A DNA stretch of 64,000 nt. Source: Bog-756 sp052143895. GTDB lineage: Bacteria; Actinomycetota; Acidimicrobiia; Acidimicrobiales; RAAP-2. The notes beneath the pieces were generated by a model that saw only the letters and a list, made by a program, of their open reading frames with translations, was not told where the DNA came from and made no database searches. Within the stretch, counting starts at the first letter, position 1. Each line of letters opens with the position of its first letter. The position numbers were made by a program, and so were the translations under genes. Shown here one piece after another: positions 25,785 to 35,502 of this stretch. The DNA is taken from NCBI GenBank assembly GCA_052143895.1, contig JBKQRT010000224.1, positions 1-64,000 of the forward strand, in the 5' to 3' direction.

Positions 25785-26414
25785 GTGACCACCACCACGT
25801 CCGGCGACGACCGGAGCGGACGACGGGAAGCGCTCACCGAGTTCGGTACGTGGGAATGGGCTCGTGGCTACGTGCGGCGACGGGTCGGTCTGGCCGTCAC
25901 GCGGATGCGACACCGCCGGGTGGAGTTCGGGCGTCGCTGCGACGTTCGGTCCGGTGCCCGCTTCCTGGTATCGAGACGAGGAGCGGTGCGCTTCGGCGAC
26001 GGGTGCGTCCTCGATCACGGGCTGGTGGTCGAGAGCCGCGGGACCCTGGAGGTCGGTGATCGCACCGTGTTCGGGCACCACTGCACGATCGCCGCCGACG
26101 AGAGCGTGACCATCGGCCGGGCCTGTCTGATCGCCGAGCTGGTGTCGATCCGTGACCACGACCACGCCTTTGCCTCGGCCGACGTCGCCATCATCGATCA
26201 GGGCCGGGATACCGCTCCCGTCCGCATCGGCGACAACGTGTGGATCGGTGGGAAGGTCACCGTCACCAAGGGGGTGACTATCGGTTCGAACGTGGTGGTC
26301 GGTGCCCATGCGGTGGTGACGACCGACCTTCCCGACGGTTGCGTGGCCGTGGGGATGCCGGCCAGGGTGATCCGCCATCGCGGCTCGGGCACCTCTGCGA
26401 CGAGCAGCACCTAG
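25785..26414 (+). CDS. Left-handed beta-helix (hexapeptide) acyltransferase
   Basis: A 209-residue transferase of the WbbJ/maltose-acetyltransferase type, likely moving an acetyl group to a sugar. After a helical leader it shows hexapeptide turns such as VRFGDGCVLDHGLVVES, LEVGDRTVFGHHCTIAA and VTIGRACLIAELVSIRDHDH; the last gives the catalytic histidine region. PVRIGDNVWIGGKVTVTKGV and GCVAVGMPARVIRH close the helix. The GTG at 25785 is used; no strong ribosome binding site is visible. Its place next to the DUF4012 gene and the polysaccharide locus suggests glycan O-acetylation. Confidence 0.85.
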   Translation: MTTTTSGDDRSGRREALTEFGTWEWARGYVRRRVGLAVTRMRHRRVEFGRRCDVRSGARFLVSRRGAVRFGDGCVLDHGLVVESRGTLEVGDRTVFGHHCTIAADESVTIGRACLIAELVSIRDHDHAFASADVAIIDQGRDTAPVRIGDNVWIGGKVTVTKGVTIGSNVVVGAHAVVTTDLPDGCVAVGMPARVIRHRGSGTSATSST

Positions 26415-26458
26415 GCAGACGACCAACACTTCGGCAGACGCCTGCGCCCGGCGACCGG

Positions 26459-29400
26459 TCAGGAGATGGCGACGGCGGGCCGGTTGAGGTTGATCCCGCC
26501 GGTCGACCCGAAGAACGTCGCGTCGCCGAACGAGAAGATGCCGCCGTCGCTCCCGACCAGCCAGTAGCCCTTGCCGTCGGGCGTGGTGGCCATGCCCACG
26601 ATGGGCTTGACCAACGCGAGTGATCCGGTCGAGCCGTAGAACTGGGCGTCACCGAAGGTGAAGATGCCACCGTCGCTGGCGACCAGCCAGTACCCGCCCC
26701 CGTCGGCCGTGGACGCCATTCCCACGATGGGCTTGTTGAGCTGCATCGAGCCGGTCGAACCGTAGAACGAGGCGTCGCCGAACGAGAAGATGCCGCCATC
26801 GCTGGCCACCATCCAGTAACCCTCGCCGTCAGGGGTCGCGATCATGTGGGTGATCGGCCTGTTGAGCTGCAGTGAACCGGTCGAGCCGTAGAACCGGGCG
26901 TCGCCGAACGAGAAGATGCCCCCGTCGCTGGCCACAAGCCAGTAGCCCTTGCCATCGGGCGTGGTGGCCATGCCCACGATGGGCTTGTTGAGGTCCAGAC
27001 CGCCGGCGGATCCGTAGAACCCGGCGTCACCGAAGGTGAAGACCCCGCCGTCGCTGGCCACCAGCCAGTAGCCCTGGCCGTTGGGCGTAGGTGCCATGCC
27101 CACCACGGGCTCGTCGAGGGTCAGTGAACCGGCCGACCCGAAGAAGGACACGTTCCCGAAGGTGAAGATCCCGCCGTCGGCCGTGGTCAGCCAGTACCCG
27201 TCGAAGGAGTGAAGGCGCTTCTGGGGGCTCCCGACGCCGGGTGATGACGACGGTGGGGGGGTGGTGGTCGTCGTGGTGGTCGGAGGGACCGTCGTGGTCG
27301 TGGTGGTGGTCGGCGGCACGGTCGTGGTGGTCGTCGTGGTGGTCGGCGGGTCCGTTGTGGTCGTGGTGGTCGGCGGCACGGTCGTGGTGGTCGTCGGCGG
27401 CACGGTGGTCGTGGTGGTGGACGGGTCCGTTGTGGTCGTGGTGGTGGTCGTGGTGGGAGGTGGTCCGGACCCGCCGGGGATCAGCGGGGTCAACGATGAA
27501 CCGTCGATCTGATCCACGCTCCCGGTGCCGGCATAGACCTGCAGCGCATGGAGGAAGGCGCTCCCGGGAGACGTGGGAGACCAGAACGGTGGGATGCCGC
27601 CTCCGTAGTAGCCGCCGAAGTCGATCTCGGTCACGGTGACGCGCACCTGGCTCGCCGCCATCGGGGCGAACGCTAACTGGAGCTCGTGGGTACGGAACTG
27701 GCCGACCTCGGTAGCCACGGTGGTCCATCCGGTCCCGGGCTCGTTCACCGAGACGGTGTAGTTGCGCAGGCTGGTGGCGGTGCTGCCGTTGGACTGGGTG
27801 TCGACCACCACCCGGTTGATCGTGGAGACGCCAGGAAGCGTCACCGTGAGGCTGGGTGTGGTGTCGCCGGCTGCAGACGTCCATCCCGACCCGGTGACGC
27901 TCCCGGAGATGGCGCCCGAGGCGCTGCCGGAGGTCGCGCTGGCGGAGGCCCCCGCCCCCGTGGTGGCCAGGTTGGTCCCGTAGCTCTGGGTGGGCCCGAT
28001 GGCGAGCGTGTCGCCGACCGGGTACGAGAGGTAGGTGACCTGGTCGGAGACGGGCAGGCTGTAGGCAGTACCCGAGGCGGCCGACACGGAGGTCGCGTCC
28101 CCGTACTCGGAGGTCACGGTCACCGGGACGGCGCCATTGCCGGGAGCGGTGACGGTCACCGATGCGGTGTTGCCCAGCCCGTCGGACCAGACGGCGGCCA
28201 GCTGGGTGTTGCCGCCGGTGGCGGGCCCGAACGTGGCCTCGTAGGTCTGGGGGATGCCGGTCGTCGGCATGGCCACGTAGGGCCGACCCGCCAGCTCGCT
28301 GGATGTCGACATGGTGGCCAGGGCCGCCGGCTTGACGTAGTCGTCACCGGCATTTGTCTGGATGAGCGAGAACGACACGCCGTCGTTCCCCCAGTTCCCC
28401 TCGTCGAAGAAGTAGTTCCAGACGGGGATGTTGAGCACCTTCTGCCAGATCATGGCCCGGGTGACGCTGTCGGCCTGGCCCAGGAAATTGTAAGGGCCAT
28501 CGTCCCACCAACCGACCTCGGTGAACCAGAGGGGTGTGGCACCGAGCAGGCCCTCCAGCTGCTGGATCTCGGGGACGTTGCCGTACTCCTCGAACGCGTC
28601 GTTGTTACCCGTGTAGGGATGGATGGCGGCCACGTCCATGTACTTGAGGCCTCCGGCGGTGATCAGCTGCTGCCACCAAGGGACGACCACGTCGAGCGAC
28701 GAACCGCCGATGACCGTCGAGGAGGTTCCGGGTTCCACCGACTTGACTGCGGCGTAGAACGGTTGCAGCACATCGGTGACGTACTGCGCGGCATTGCCCC
28801 ACCCTGTGTTGTTGGACTCGTTCCACGGCTCCCACATGGTCACCCCGGCGCACGGGCCGCAGCCGGCCGGGGGGGTGGCGTAGTAGCTGACCAGCTTGGT
28901 GATGTCCGCCTGCCACCATCCGCCGTTGACGATTGCCATCGGCACCGAGCCGGTGCTGCCGCCGCTCGCCTGGAGCCAGTAGGCCAGGTGGTCGGCCTTC
29001 GCCTCGTAGGCCGCTTTGAAGGGATCGGTCGAAGCGGAGGCGAAGGTCATGGCCGACGGACCGCAGGTGGCGGTGGTGGGGCTCGATGCCGAACAGTCGG
29101 GGAGGAAGGTGCCCCAGTCGATGGTCTGCCCTCGTAGTCCATCGAGGCCGAGCTGCGCGTTGAGGGCCACACCTCGGGAGTCGGTGGGACCGCCACCCCC
29201 GATGCCGGCCGGCAGGGTGGAGAAGTTGAGACCGTCCCCGGTGGCACCGACCGTGTAGGGCATGCACGTGGTGCCGACGAGGGCCGGAGGCGACTCGGTG
29301 GTGTCGAAGAGCGAGGCCTGGACCTCATAGGGTCCGGGCAGCTGGTCCTGGGGCGGGATGGTCAGTGGGATGTCGGCGAGGCCTCCGGCCGACGTGGGGA

Positions 29401-30715
29401 GGGCGATGGTGGTGGCCGTCGGCACCGTCTCCGCCGTCATCGAGGCGTTGTTCTCGACGGAGTAGGAGAGCTGCAGGTGCGAGGCCTGCGAGGTCCACCA
29501 CGGGTCGAAGTTGGCGGTGATGGACGGCGTGGTGCCCGGGGCGAAGTAGTTGGCGGTGGCCGATGCCGACAGGCCCGCTCCCCAGCCGAGCGAGTTGGTC
29601 GGCTCATGGGGGCCGTCGAGGTAAGCCTGCAGCGTTGCCATCGAGATCGACTGGATGTTGTCGGCCGGGTCGTTGAAGGGCGCACCGCCCTGGTAGTAGA
29701 AGGTGGAGCCCACCAGGTAAAAGTTGTCGCCGGCCATGGTGAGGATGTCGCCGCCGTAGCTGTTCTGGCCGAGCGTGGTGGAGCCCTCGAGGTAGCCCTG
29801 GGGGCTGGTGGACTCGATGGTGTTCAGCGGGTCGGCGGTGTAGATCGTGCCGTCCGGGCCCTGCACCGCCTGACCGGTGTAGGTGAACTGGGTGCCGGAC
29901 CCGGTGTGCACCGGGGTGCTGGGATTCGGGTTGGACCCGAAGTCGGACAGCACCGTGCCCGATGGGCTGACGGTCTCGACGTAGCCGTTGCTGGCGAACA
30001 GGAGGTTCCCGTCCGCCTCCTGGGTCACATAACCGAAATTGTCTAGTAGGGGAAAGGTTCCCGACACCGCCCCGGTGGACAGGTTGATCAGGTCGGTGCC
30101 AGAACTGCCCAGGCCGACCGCCAGCTGGAACGAGGCGCCCGTGCCGATCGAGAACAAGCTGGTGGGAATGCCGCCGGCCGGGTCCACGGACCAGAGCAGC
30201 GTTCCGGTGGGCGAGAACTTGTCGAGCTTCTGGCCGTAGTAGCTCGCCAAGTAGATGTTCCCGTTCGGGTCGATCACCGGCTGGGTCATGTTGACGCTTC
30301 CGGTGACCCCCGACGGCAGGGTGAATGCCGCGACCTGGGTTCCCGAGAGCGAGTAGGTGATCATTTGGCTCCCGGTGTCGACGTAGAGGTCGGTCGACGT
30401 GGCCGCGAAATTGACGACACCGCCAGGGGGCGTGACGACCGTGGAGGTCGGATCGGACGGAAGCGTCTGCGCCGGCCCGAGGTCGGCGGCCGGGCTGGGT
30501 GCCTGGCAGATCGGACTCACTTCTGAGGCGGTGGGGGCGGCGACGCTGCCGGCGATCTGGGGAGCGGAGGCGACTGCATGGGAGGTGCCGAGCACCGCCC
30601 CCAGCACGGAGGCGGTGGCGGTCACGGCGACGAGACCGATGACGATGCCACGCCGCGGATGTGCGAGCGGGTTCCGGCGGCGGGGGCTCTCCACAATTCC
30701 CCATCGGCGGGTCAT
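26459..30715 (-). CDS. Large secreted multidomain glycosidase-like protein with 42-residue repeats
   Basis: A 1418-residue exported protein. Order: basic leader and signal or anchor helix (RRGIVIGLVAVTATASVLGA, residues 21-40); a beta-propeller-like domain (about 90-350; NGNIYLASYYGQKLDKFSPT); a beta-sandwich (about 390-490); a clan GH-A-like barrel (about 500-810) with WEPWNESNN (Glu633, acid/base) and WFTEVGWWDDG (Glu733, nucleophile); a discoidin-like carbohydrate-binding region (about 900-1060); a Thr/Pro linker; and six 42-residue C-terminal repeats. The repeats may bind cell wall or polysaccharide. It likely cuts or binds an extracellular glycan, perhaps the one made by the locus that begins just upstream on the other strand. 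ATG 30715 is the only suitable start. Confidence 0.8.
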   Translation of the reverse strand: MTRRWGIVESPRRRNPLAHPRRGIVIGLVAVTATASVLGAVLGTSHAVASAPQIAGSVAAPTASEVSPICQAPSPAADLGPAQTLPSDPTSTVVTPPGGVVNFAATSTDLYVDTGSQMITYSLSGTQVAAFTLPSGVTGSVNMTQPVIDPNGNIYLASYYGQKLDKFSPTGTLLWSVDPAGGIPTSLFSIGTGASFQLAVGLGSSGTDLINLSTGAVSGTFPLLDNFGYVTQEADGNLLFASNGYVETVSPSGTVLSDFGSNPNPSTPVHTGSGTQFTYTGQAVQGPDGTIYTADPLNTIESTSPQGYLEGSTTLGQNSYGGDILTMAGDNFYLVGSTFYYQGGAPFNDPADNIQSISMATLQAYLDGPHEPTNSLGWGAGLSASATANYFAPGTTPSITANFDPWWTSQASHLQLSYSVENNASMTAETVPTATTIALPTSAGGLADIPLTIPPQDQLPGPYEVQASLFDTTESPPALVGTTCMPYTVGATGDGLNFSTLPAGIGGGGPTDSRGVALNAQLGLDGLRGQTIDWGTFLPDCSASSPTTATCGPSAMTFASASTDPFKAAYEAKADHLAYWLQASGGSTGSVPMAIVNGGWWQADITKLVSYYATPPAGCGPCAGVTMWEPWNESNNTGWGNAAQYVTDVLQPFYAAVKSVEPGTSSTVIGGSSLDVVVPWWQQLITAGGLKYMDVAAIHPYTGNNDAFEEYGNVPEIQQLEGLLGATPLWFTEVGWWDDGPYNFLGQADSVTRAMIWQKVLNIPVWNYFFDEGNWGNDGVSFSLIQTNAGDDYVKPAALATMSTSSELAGRPYVAMPTTGIPQTYEATFGPATGGNTQLAAVWSDGLGNTASVTVTAPGNGAVPVTVTSEYGDATSVSAASGTAYSLPVSDQVTYLSYPVGDTLAIGPTQSYGTNLATTGAGASASATSGSASGAISGSVTGSGWTSAAGDTTPSLTVTLPGVSTINRVVVDTQSNGSTATSLRNYTVSVNEPGTGWTTVATEVGQFRTHELQLAFAPMAASQVRVTVTEIDFGGYYGGGIPPFWSPTSPGSAFLHALQVYAGTGSVDQIDGSSLTPLIPGGSGPPPTTTTTTTTTDPSTTTTTVPPTTTTTVPPTTTTTTDPPTTTTTTTTVPPTTTTTTTVPPTTTTTTTPPPSSSPGVGSPQKRLHSFDGYWLTTADGGIFTFGNVSFFGSAGSLTLDEPVVGMAPTPNGQGYWLVASDGGVFTFGDAGFYGSAGGLDLNKPIVGMATTPDGKGYWLVASDGGIFSFGDARFYGSTGSLQLNRPITHMIATPDGEGYWMVASDGGIFSFGDASFYGSTGSMQLNKPIVGMASTADGGGYWLVASDGGIFTFGDAQFYGSTGSLALVKPIVGMATTPDGKGYWLVGSDGGIFSFGDATFFGSTGGINLNRPAVAIS
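26462..27199 (-). repeat. Six 126-bp coding repeats (42 residues each)
   Basis: Residues 1173-1418 of the large protein are six tandem units of GYWLVASDGGIFSFGDA, then a variable x-FYGSTGSLxLNKPIVGM and ATPDGK; the last unit is cut to 36 residues. Near-invariant GYW, DGG, FGDA and FYGS positions alternate with variable residues. Similar repeats are common at the ends of secreted proteins in Acidimicrobiia as far as I know; they probably form a beta-propeller-like binding module. Confidence 0.9.
27248..27463 (-). repeat. Thr/Pro-rich linker microsatellite
   Basis: A low-complexity stretch of ACC/ACG codons encoding runs of 5-9 threonines separated by VPP, DPP or DPS. It forms the extended, probably glycosylated linker between the glycosidase half and the C-terminal repeats. 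On the plus strand it is a GT-rich tract that keeps spurious valine and serine/tryptophan frames open. Confidence 0.9.
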
Positions 30716-30852
30716 GGGAGAGCTTTAGGAGAAACCCACGGAAAGGAAGAAAACGCACCACACAGAGTGATGATTTGCCTCCGCCAGAAGCCCGCCAGAA
30801 GCCCGCCGGAGCACGAAGGGTGCATCCGGGGCCCCCGAGTACGATTCGCCGG

Positions 30853-32034
30853 GTGGCCCGGCCCCCGACCCAACCGACCGGCCCCGGTCATGTCGGGGGC
30901 GACGGGACGGGTGACCGGGGTCCGCGGGTCCTTCGCATCGCCCACAGCGGGGTGGTCACAGCCTGGCGGGAGCGGGAGCGGGAGCTGCTGCGGCTCGGGG
31001 CCCGGCTCACGCTGGTCACCGCCGTGCGTTGGGAGGAGGGCGGGTCGGAGGTCGAGTGCGACCCGGCCGGGGACTCGTTCGTCGTCCCGGTGCACACCGT
31101 GGGGCGGCATCCCAATCTCTTCGTCTACGACCCGCGGCCCCTCTGGCGCCTGCTCGGCTCGGAGCAGTGGGATCTCATCGACCTGCACGAGGAGCCGTTC
31201 GGCCTGGCCGTGGCCGAGGCGCTCCTGCTGCGGTGGCTCCGTCGCCGCCGAACACCCGTCATCGTGGCATCCGCCCAGAACCTCGAGAAGCGATACCCAC
31301 CTCCGTTCCGATGGTTCGAGCGCCGCGCACTGCACGAGGCGGCCGGTGCCTACACCTGCAACTCCGAGGCAGGGCGCATCCTCCGTGCCAAGGGGTTCCG
31401 AGGTGTGTGGACCCTGCTGCCGCTGGGCGTCGACGTCGATCGGTTCCACCCCGCACCGACCGCCCCTCCGACCGGCACCCTGCGGATCGGGTTCGTCGGC
31501 CGCCTCATCCCCCACAAGGGGGTCGACGTCCTCCTCCGGGCCGCCGCACTCGACGAGCGGTTCGTCTTGGAGGTCTTCGGCGCCGGCCCGGCGTCCGGCG
31601 AACTGGCCCGGCTGGCCGAGCTCCTCGGGGTGCGGGAGCGGGTCACCTTTCACGGGTTCGTCCGGGAGGACGAGGTGCCCGAGGTGTACCGGAGGTTCGA
31701 CGTGCTGGCGGTGCCGTCGGTGCCGCTCGCCGGCTGGATCGAGCAGTTCGGCAGGGTGGTGGTCGAAGCGCAGGCATCCGGCGTTCCCGTCGTCGCCAGT
31801 GCGAGCGGTGCCCTGCCCGACGTCGTCGGGCAGGACGGGCTGCTGGTGCCCCCCGGCGATTCGCAGGCGTTGGGTCGCGCGCTGGCCCGCCTTCTCGACG
31901 AGCCCGGGTTGTGGGGCCGCCTCCGGACGTCGGGCATCGCCCACGCCGCCGGGTTCTCGTGGGCGACCGTCGCTCGGGATCAGCTGGCCCTCTACGAGCA
32001 GGTGTCGCCCCCGGCCCGGGACGCTGCCGGCTGA
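30853..32034 (+). CDS. GT4 family glycosyltransferase
   Basis: A cytoplasmic or membrane-bound GT-B glycosyltransferase (393 residues) of the polysaccharide locus. VLRIAHSGVVTAWRERERE starts the acceptor domain; RIGFVGRLIPHKGVDVLLRA and EQFGRVVVEAQASGVPVVAS (EX7E) form the nucleotide-sugar site. The true start is uncertain: the frame is open from 30661, inside the leader of the divergent large gene, but GTG 30853 is the last plausible start before the conserved IAHSG block. The donor sugar is unknown. Confidence 0.85.
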   Translation: MARPPTQPTGPGHVGGDGTGDRGPRVLRIAHSGVVTAWRERERELLRLGARLTLVTAVRWEEGGSEVECDPAGDSFVVPVHTVGRHPNLFVYDPRPLWRLLGSEQWDLIDLHEEPFGLAVAEALLLRWLRRRRTPVIVASAQNLEKRYPPPFRWFERRALHEAAGAYTCNSEAGRILRAKGFRGVWTLLPLGVDVDRFHPAPTAPPTGTLRIGFVGRLIPHKGVDVLLRAAALDERFVLEVFGAGPASGELARLAELLGVRERVTFHGFVREDEVPEVYRRFDVLAVPSVPLAGWIEQFGRVVVEAQASGVPVVASASGALPDVVGQDGLLVPPGDSQALGRALARLLDEPGLWGRLRTSGIAHAAGFSWATVARDQLALYEQVSPPARDAAG

Positions 32035-32073
32035 GGTCGGCGAGGAGCTGCGGCGACCGACGCTGACCGGCGG

Positions 32074-33159
32074 TCAGTGCGGCCCGGCGTCCAGATCTCG
32101 GAGCACGCCACGGTAGATCTCCTCGAGCCCGTCGAGGTGCCGGTCCAGCGTGAATAGCTCCTGTTGGCGGCGGCGGAGTCGTTCGCCCCCCCGCCGCCGC
32201 AGCCCGGCGCCCCCGGCCAGCGCCGACAGCGCGCGGGCCGCCGCCGCGTGGTCGCGGGGCGGGAACAGCAGGCCGTCGTCGCCGACCGTCTCGACGTGGG
32301 CGCCACCGGCGGCGGCCACCACCGGAAGACCGTGGGCCATCGCCTCCACCACGGAGAGGCCGAAGGGCTCTTCCGGGGCCGGGGCCAGCAGGATGGCGCA
32401 GTCGCTCAGGAGCCGGTCGGTGTCGGCCACCTGGCCGATGAACTCGACGCTTCCGGTGATGGCGAGGTCATGGGCCAGCTCGTCCATCGCCGACCGGAGA
32501 TCGCCGACGCCGGCCACGACCAGCCGCCAGCCGCGCTCACCGAGTCCACTGGTCGCCCACGCCCGGAGGCCGACCGCGGGTGCCTTCTCGCCGGTCAGGC
32601 GCTGGAGCATGAGCGCCGTCGATGATGCGAGCCGGGCCTGGGGGCGCTCGGGCACGCCGTTGTAGAGGAGCACCGACGGCCCTTCCAGGTGGTCCGCCAC
32701 GAAGCGGCTGATGGCGATGTCGCGGCGGACGGCCCGAGCACTGAGGCGCGCCAACAGCCGGGACTGCACGCTCGAACCCCGATGACCGGCGAAATGGCGG
32801 GTGGCCACGATCGGTGCCCGTTGTCGCGGGCGTGCCAACCAGGCGGCACCCTCCGCGGCCGTCATGTGCACGTGGACGATGTCGGCCGGGCGCTGACGGG
32901 CGAGCGCTCCAGCCGCCTGTACCACCGACGCGGCCGGGAGGTACCGGACCTCCCCGTCGAGCTCGGAGCGCATCCGGGACGGGTCGCCGCCGATGGCCAC
33001 GACCCGGTGCCCTCGTGCGACGAGCCCATTCGAGACTTGGCAGATGTAGCGCTCCACGCCGGCGAAGGCATCGCTGCGCACGACCTGGACGACGGCGAGA
33101 GGACTCGGCCCACCCGTCACGGGTGCCTGTTCCGCCATCTCCTCGTTGTCGATGCTCAC
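32074..33159 (-). CDS. GT4 family glycosyltransferase
   Basis: A 361-residue GT-B glycosyltransferase. AVVQVVRSDAFAGVERYICQ and ADIVHVHMTAAEGAAWLA are acceptor-domain blocks; LLYNGVPE, WRLVVAGVGDLRSAMDELA and the EX7E element in EEPFGLSVVEAMAHGLPVVA are donor-domain ones. GTG 33159 follows GAGGGG at about 7 bp; the extension to 33726 runs through the divergent neighbour and is not protein-like. It converges on the preceding glycosyltransferase gene (40-bp gap) and diverges from the next, with a 103-bp shared promoter region. Confidence 0.87.
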   Translation of the reverse strand: MSIDNEEMAEQAPVTGGPSPLAVVQVVRSDAFAGVERYICQVSNGLVARGHRVVAIGGDPSRMRSELDGEVRYLPAASVVQAAGALARQRPADIVHVHMTAAEGAAWLARPRQRAPIVATRHFAGHRGSSVQSRLLARLSARAVRRDIAISRFVADHLEGPSVLLYNGVPERPQARLASSTALMLQRLTGEKAPAVGLRAWATSGLGERGWRLVVAGVGDLRSAMDELAHDLAITGSVEFIGQVADTDRLLSDCAILLAPAPEEPFGLSVVEAMAHGLPVVAAAGGAHVETVGDDGLLFPPRDHAAAARALSALAGGAGLRRRGGERLRRRQQELFTLDRHLDGLEEIYRGVLRDLDAGPH

Positions 33160-33262
33160 CCGGTTCCCCTCGGTCCGGCTCCTATCATGCCTGACTGTCA
33201 TGCCCGACCGAGCCCCCGACGACCGACGAGGATAGGGGCACGACCCCGAAGCGAGGACGACC

Positions 33263-34396
33263 GTGAGCGTTCCAGAGGTTGCCGTGGTGTTCCCGCAGGT
33301 CCACCGGCGCGGCGGGATCGAACGCGTCTGCTGGGATCTGCTGGAGTACCTCGCCCCGCGCCACCGGACGGCGTTCGTGGGCACCGGCGCCCCCGACGGC
33401 GTCCCCGATGGCGTGACGTTCGTCCCGGTGGCCGGACCTCTGGAGCCCGGCACGATCGGCATGTTCATCCGCCGGGCGCGGATCGGACGGTCGATGTCCT
33501 CGGTCGGAGCAGGGACCACGGTGACCATGGGTTCGGTGGTGCCCCCCGGCGACGTCCTCTGGGTCCCGAGTGTGCACCGCGCCTGGCTCGAGGCGGCCCG
33601 CACGATCACGATGGGCCCGGTCGTGCTGCCCGCACGGATGCGGTTCGCCATGCCCCACCACCGGGCCCTCCTCTCCATGGAGTCGCAGTACTTCAGGCAC
33701 TCCCACCCGCGGCGCATCCTGTGCACCTCGCACCGCGAGGTCGACGACCTCGAGCGGCTCTACGGCGTCGATCCCGCACTGGCCACCGTCGTCCCCAACC
33801 CCTTCGACCCGACGCGCTTCAATCCGGAACGACGGGCGCGGGACCGCGACGGTGCACGGGCCGACCTCGGCATCGCCCCGGGCGAGCTGGCGTTGCTGTT
33901 CGTCGCCAACGAACTGCACCGGAAGGGCTTCGATCAGGTGCTCCGGGCCATGGCCGCCACTGGCGACGAGCGCTTTTCTCTCCACGTCGTGGGCAGGGCG
34001 GGCCTGGGACCCTACCGGTCATTGATCGACCGGCTGCACCTCGCCGAGAGGGTCCACTACCACGGACCCTCCTCCGACGTGGGATGGCCGCTGGCCGCCG
34101 CCGACCTCCTGGTGCTGCCCACCCAGTACGAGCCGTTCGGCCTGGTGATCGTCGAGGCGCTCGCCGCCGGGGTCCCGGTGGTGACGACGCGGCTGGCCGG
34201 CGCGTCGGAGGCGGTGCGACCGGGTCGGACCGGCCTGCTCCAGGACGACCCCTACGATGTCGACGAGCTGACCGGACTGCTCGAGAGGGCCGGCCGCGCC
34301 GACCTGGCGGCATGGGGACGGGAGGCGTCCGCGTCCGTCGACGCCTACCGGAGGGAACGGGTCATGGGCACCGTGGAAGGCATCCTCTTCCCGTAG
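33263..34396 (+). CDS. GT4 family glycosyltransferase
   Basis: A 377-residue GT-B glycosyltransferase. VAVVFPQVHRRGGIERVCWD (the GGxER motif of many GT4 enzymes) begins the protein; ILCTSHREVDDLERLYGVD, VVPNPFDPTRF, LLFVANELHRKGFDQVLRAM and YEPFGLVIVEALAAGVPVVT follow. GTG 33263 has a GAGGA-like site upstream. It faces the previous gene divergently and probably takes part in repeat-unit assembly on the lipid carrier. Confidence 0.87.
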   Translation: MSVPEVAVVFPQVHRRGGIERVCWDLLEYLAPRHRTAFVGTGAPDGVPDGVTFVPVAGPLEPGTIGMFIRRARIGRSMSSVGAGTTVTMGSVVPPGDVLWVPSVHRAWLEAARTITMGPVVLPARMRFAMPHHRALLSMESQYFRHSHPRRILCTSHREVDDLERLYGVDPALATVVPNPFDPTRFNPERRARDRDGARADLGIAPGELALLFVANELHRKGFDQVLRAMAATGDERFSLHVVGRAGLGPYRSLIDRLHLAERVHYHGPSSDVGWPLAAADLLVLPTQYEPFGLVIVEALAAGVPVVTTRLAGASEAVRPGRTGLLQDDPYDVDELTGLLERAGRADLAAWGREASASVDAYRRERVMGTVEGILFP

Positions 34397-34493
34397 GGCC
34401 GCATTCCCGTGGGCCGTCACGGCACCGGCACCGGCACCCGCACCACGGCACCCATACCACGGCACCCATACCACGGAGTCGCTATTCGCGTGC

Positions 34494-35369
34494 TCAGTGT
34501 GCCCGCCGGTCCCCGTCGGCAGTCCGGCGGAGGTCGGCTTCGGCCCGGCAGGGCCCGCGCCGGTACAGATGGAACTGGTCGGCCGCCCGCCTCCCACGGT
34601 CTCCGGGCACGAAGACGGCCCGTACCAGCGCGCCGGTCATGACGCCGGCGCGGAAGACCAACCAGCCGGCCGAGCCGTGGTGCTTCCGTATGTACCGCTC
34701 GTTGGAGGCATGGAAGTGGACCTCGCGTTCGGTGGCGTCGCCGCCGGTGCCCGCGCCCACATGGGTGGCCGCCACCTCCGGACAGAGGCTCGACGTCCAC
34801 CCGCGGTCGTGGGCGCGGTGCTGCCAGTCGGTCTCCTCGGCATAGAGGAAGAACCGTTCGTCGAAGCGGCCGACCTCGGTCAGCGCCGCCCGGCGGAGCA
34901 GGAGCACGGAGCCGATCATGAACCGGGGGCCACGACGCAGCCGGCCGAGTCCCACCGCCTCGACCCAGGCCCCGCACGGGGTGGGGAGGGGCCACGACAC
35001 CCGGGCCGACTGGCCGGTGGCCGGCTCGACTTGGGCAGGGGCGACGCACGCCCGGTCGGGCCTGGCGTGCAGGCAGCGGACCAGGTCTTCCACACCGGCG
35101 GCCTCGATGGCGGCGTCGGGATTGAGCAGCAGGACGTCGGCGGAGGGACGGCACCGATCGAGTCCGAGGTTGACCCCACCGGCAAATCCCAGGTTTCGAC
35201 CTGGGTCGACGTAGACGGCGCTGTGGCGGTCGGCGACCGATCGCACATCGGGATCCGACGAGTTGTCGATCACGGTGACCGGTAGCTCCGGTCCGAGGGC
35301 GGTCAGGCACCTGTCGAGGAGGCCTGGCGCACCGTAGGCCACCACCACTACGTCGACGTCCCCCGGCAT
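34494..35369 (-). CDS. GT2 family glycosyltransferase
   Basis: A GT-A fold transferase (291 residues) similar to rhamnosyltransferases. VDVVVVAYGAPGLLDRCLTA starts the nucleotide-binding domain, VTVIDNSSDPD and GRNLGFAGGVNLGLDRCRPS follow, and the metal-binding region is LLLNPDAAIE. FFLYAEETDWQHRAHDRGW is the ED-type catalytic block. ATG 35369 opens right at the first conserved strand. It is the last gene of a minus-strand run: GT4 (38457), Wzc-like kinase, then this gene. Confidence 0.87.
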   Translation of the reverse strand: MPGDVDVVVVAYGAPGLLDRCLTALGPELPVTVIDNSSDPDVRSVADRHSAVYVDPGRNLGFAGGVNLGLDRCRPSADVLLLNPDAAIEAAGVEDLVRCLHARPDRACVAPAQVEPATGQSARVSWPLPTPCGAWVEAVGLGRLRRGPRFMIGSVLLLRRAALTEVGRFDERFFLYAEETDWQHRAHDRGWTSSLCPEVAATHVGAGTGGDATEREVHFHASNERYIRKHHGSAGWLVFRAGVMTGALVRAVFVPGDRGRRAADQFHLYRRGPCRAEADLRRTADGDRRAH

Positions 35370-35502
35370 CAGCGCGGTCGATCCGTCCCGCGCCAGGCGT
35401 GAGCCAGCTGAGCGTCGCCGGCCCACCCGCCGATCAGCTCCCGACGCCGGTCGGCCTCGTCGCGGGCGAGCGGCCGGCGAGTCGGTGCCGCCGCCCAGGT
35501 CC

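Noticed and set aside
27261..27512. Valine-rich plus-strand frame
   Set aside because: It is the complement of the threonine codons of the linker in the large secreted protein.
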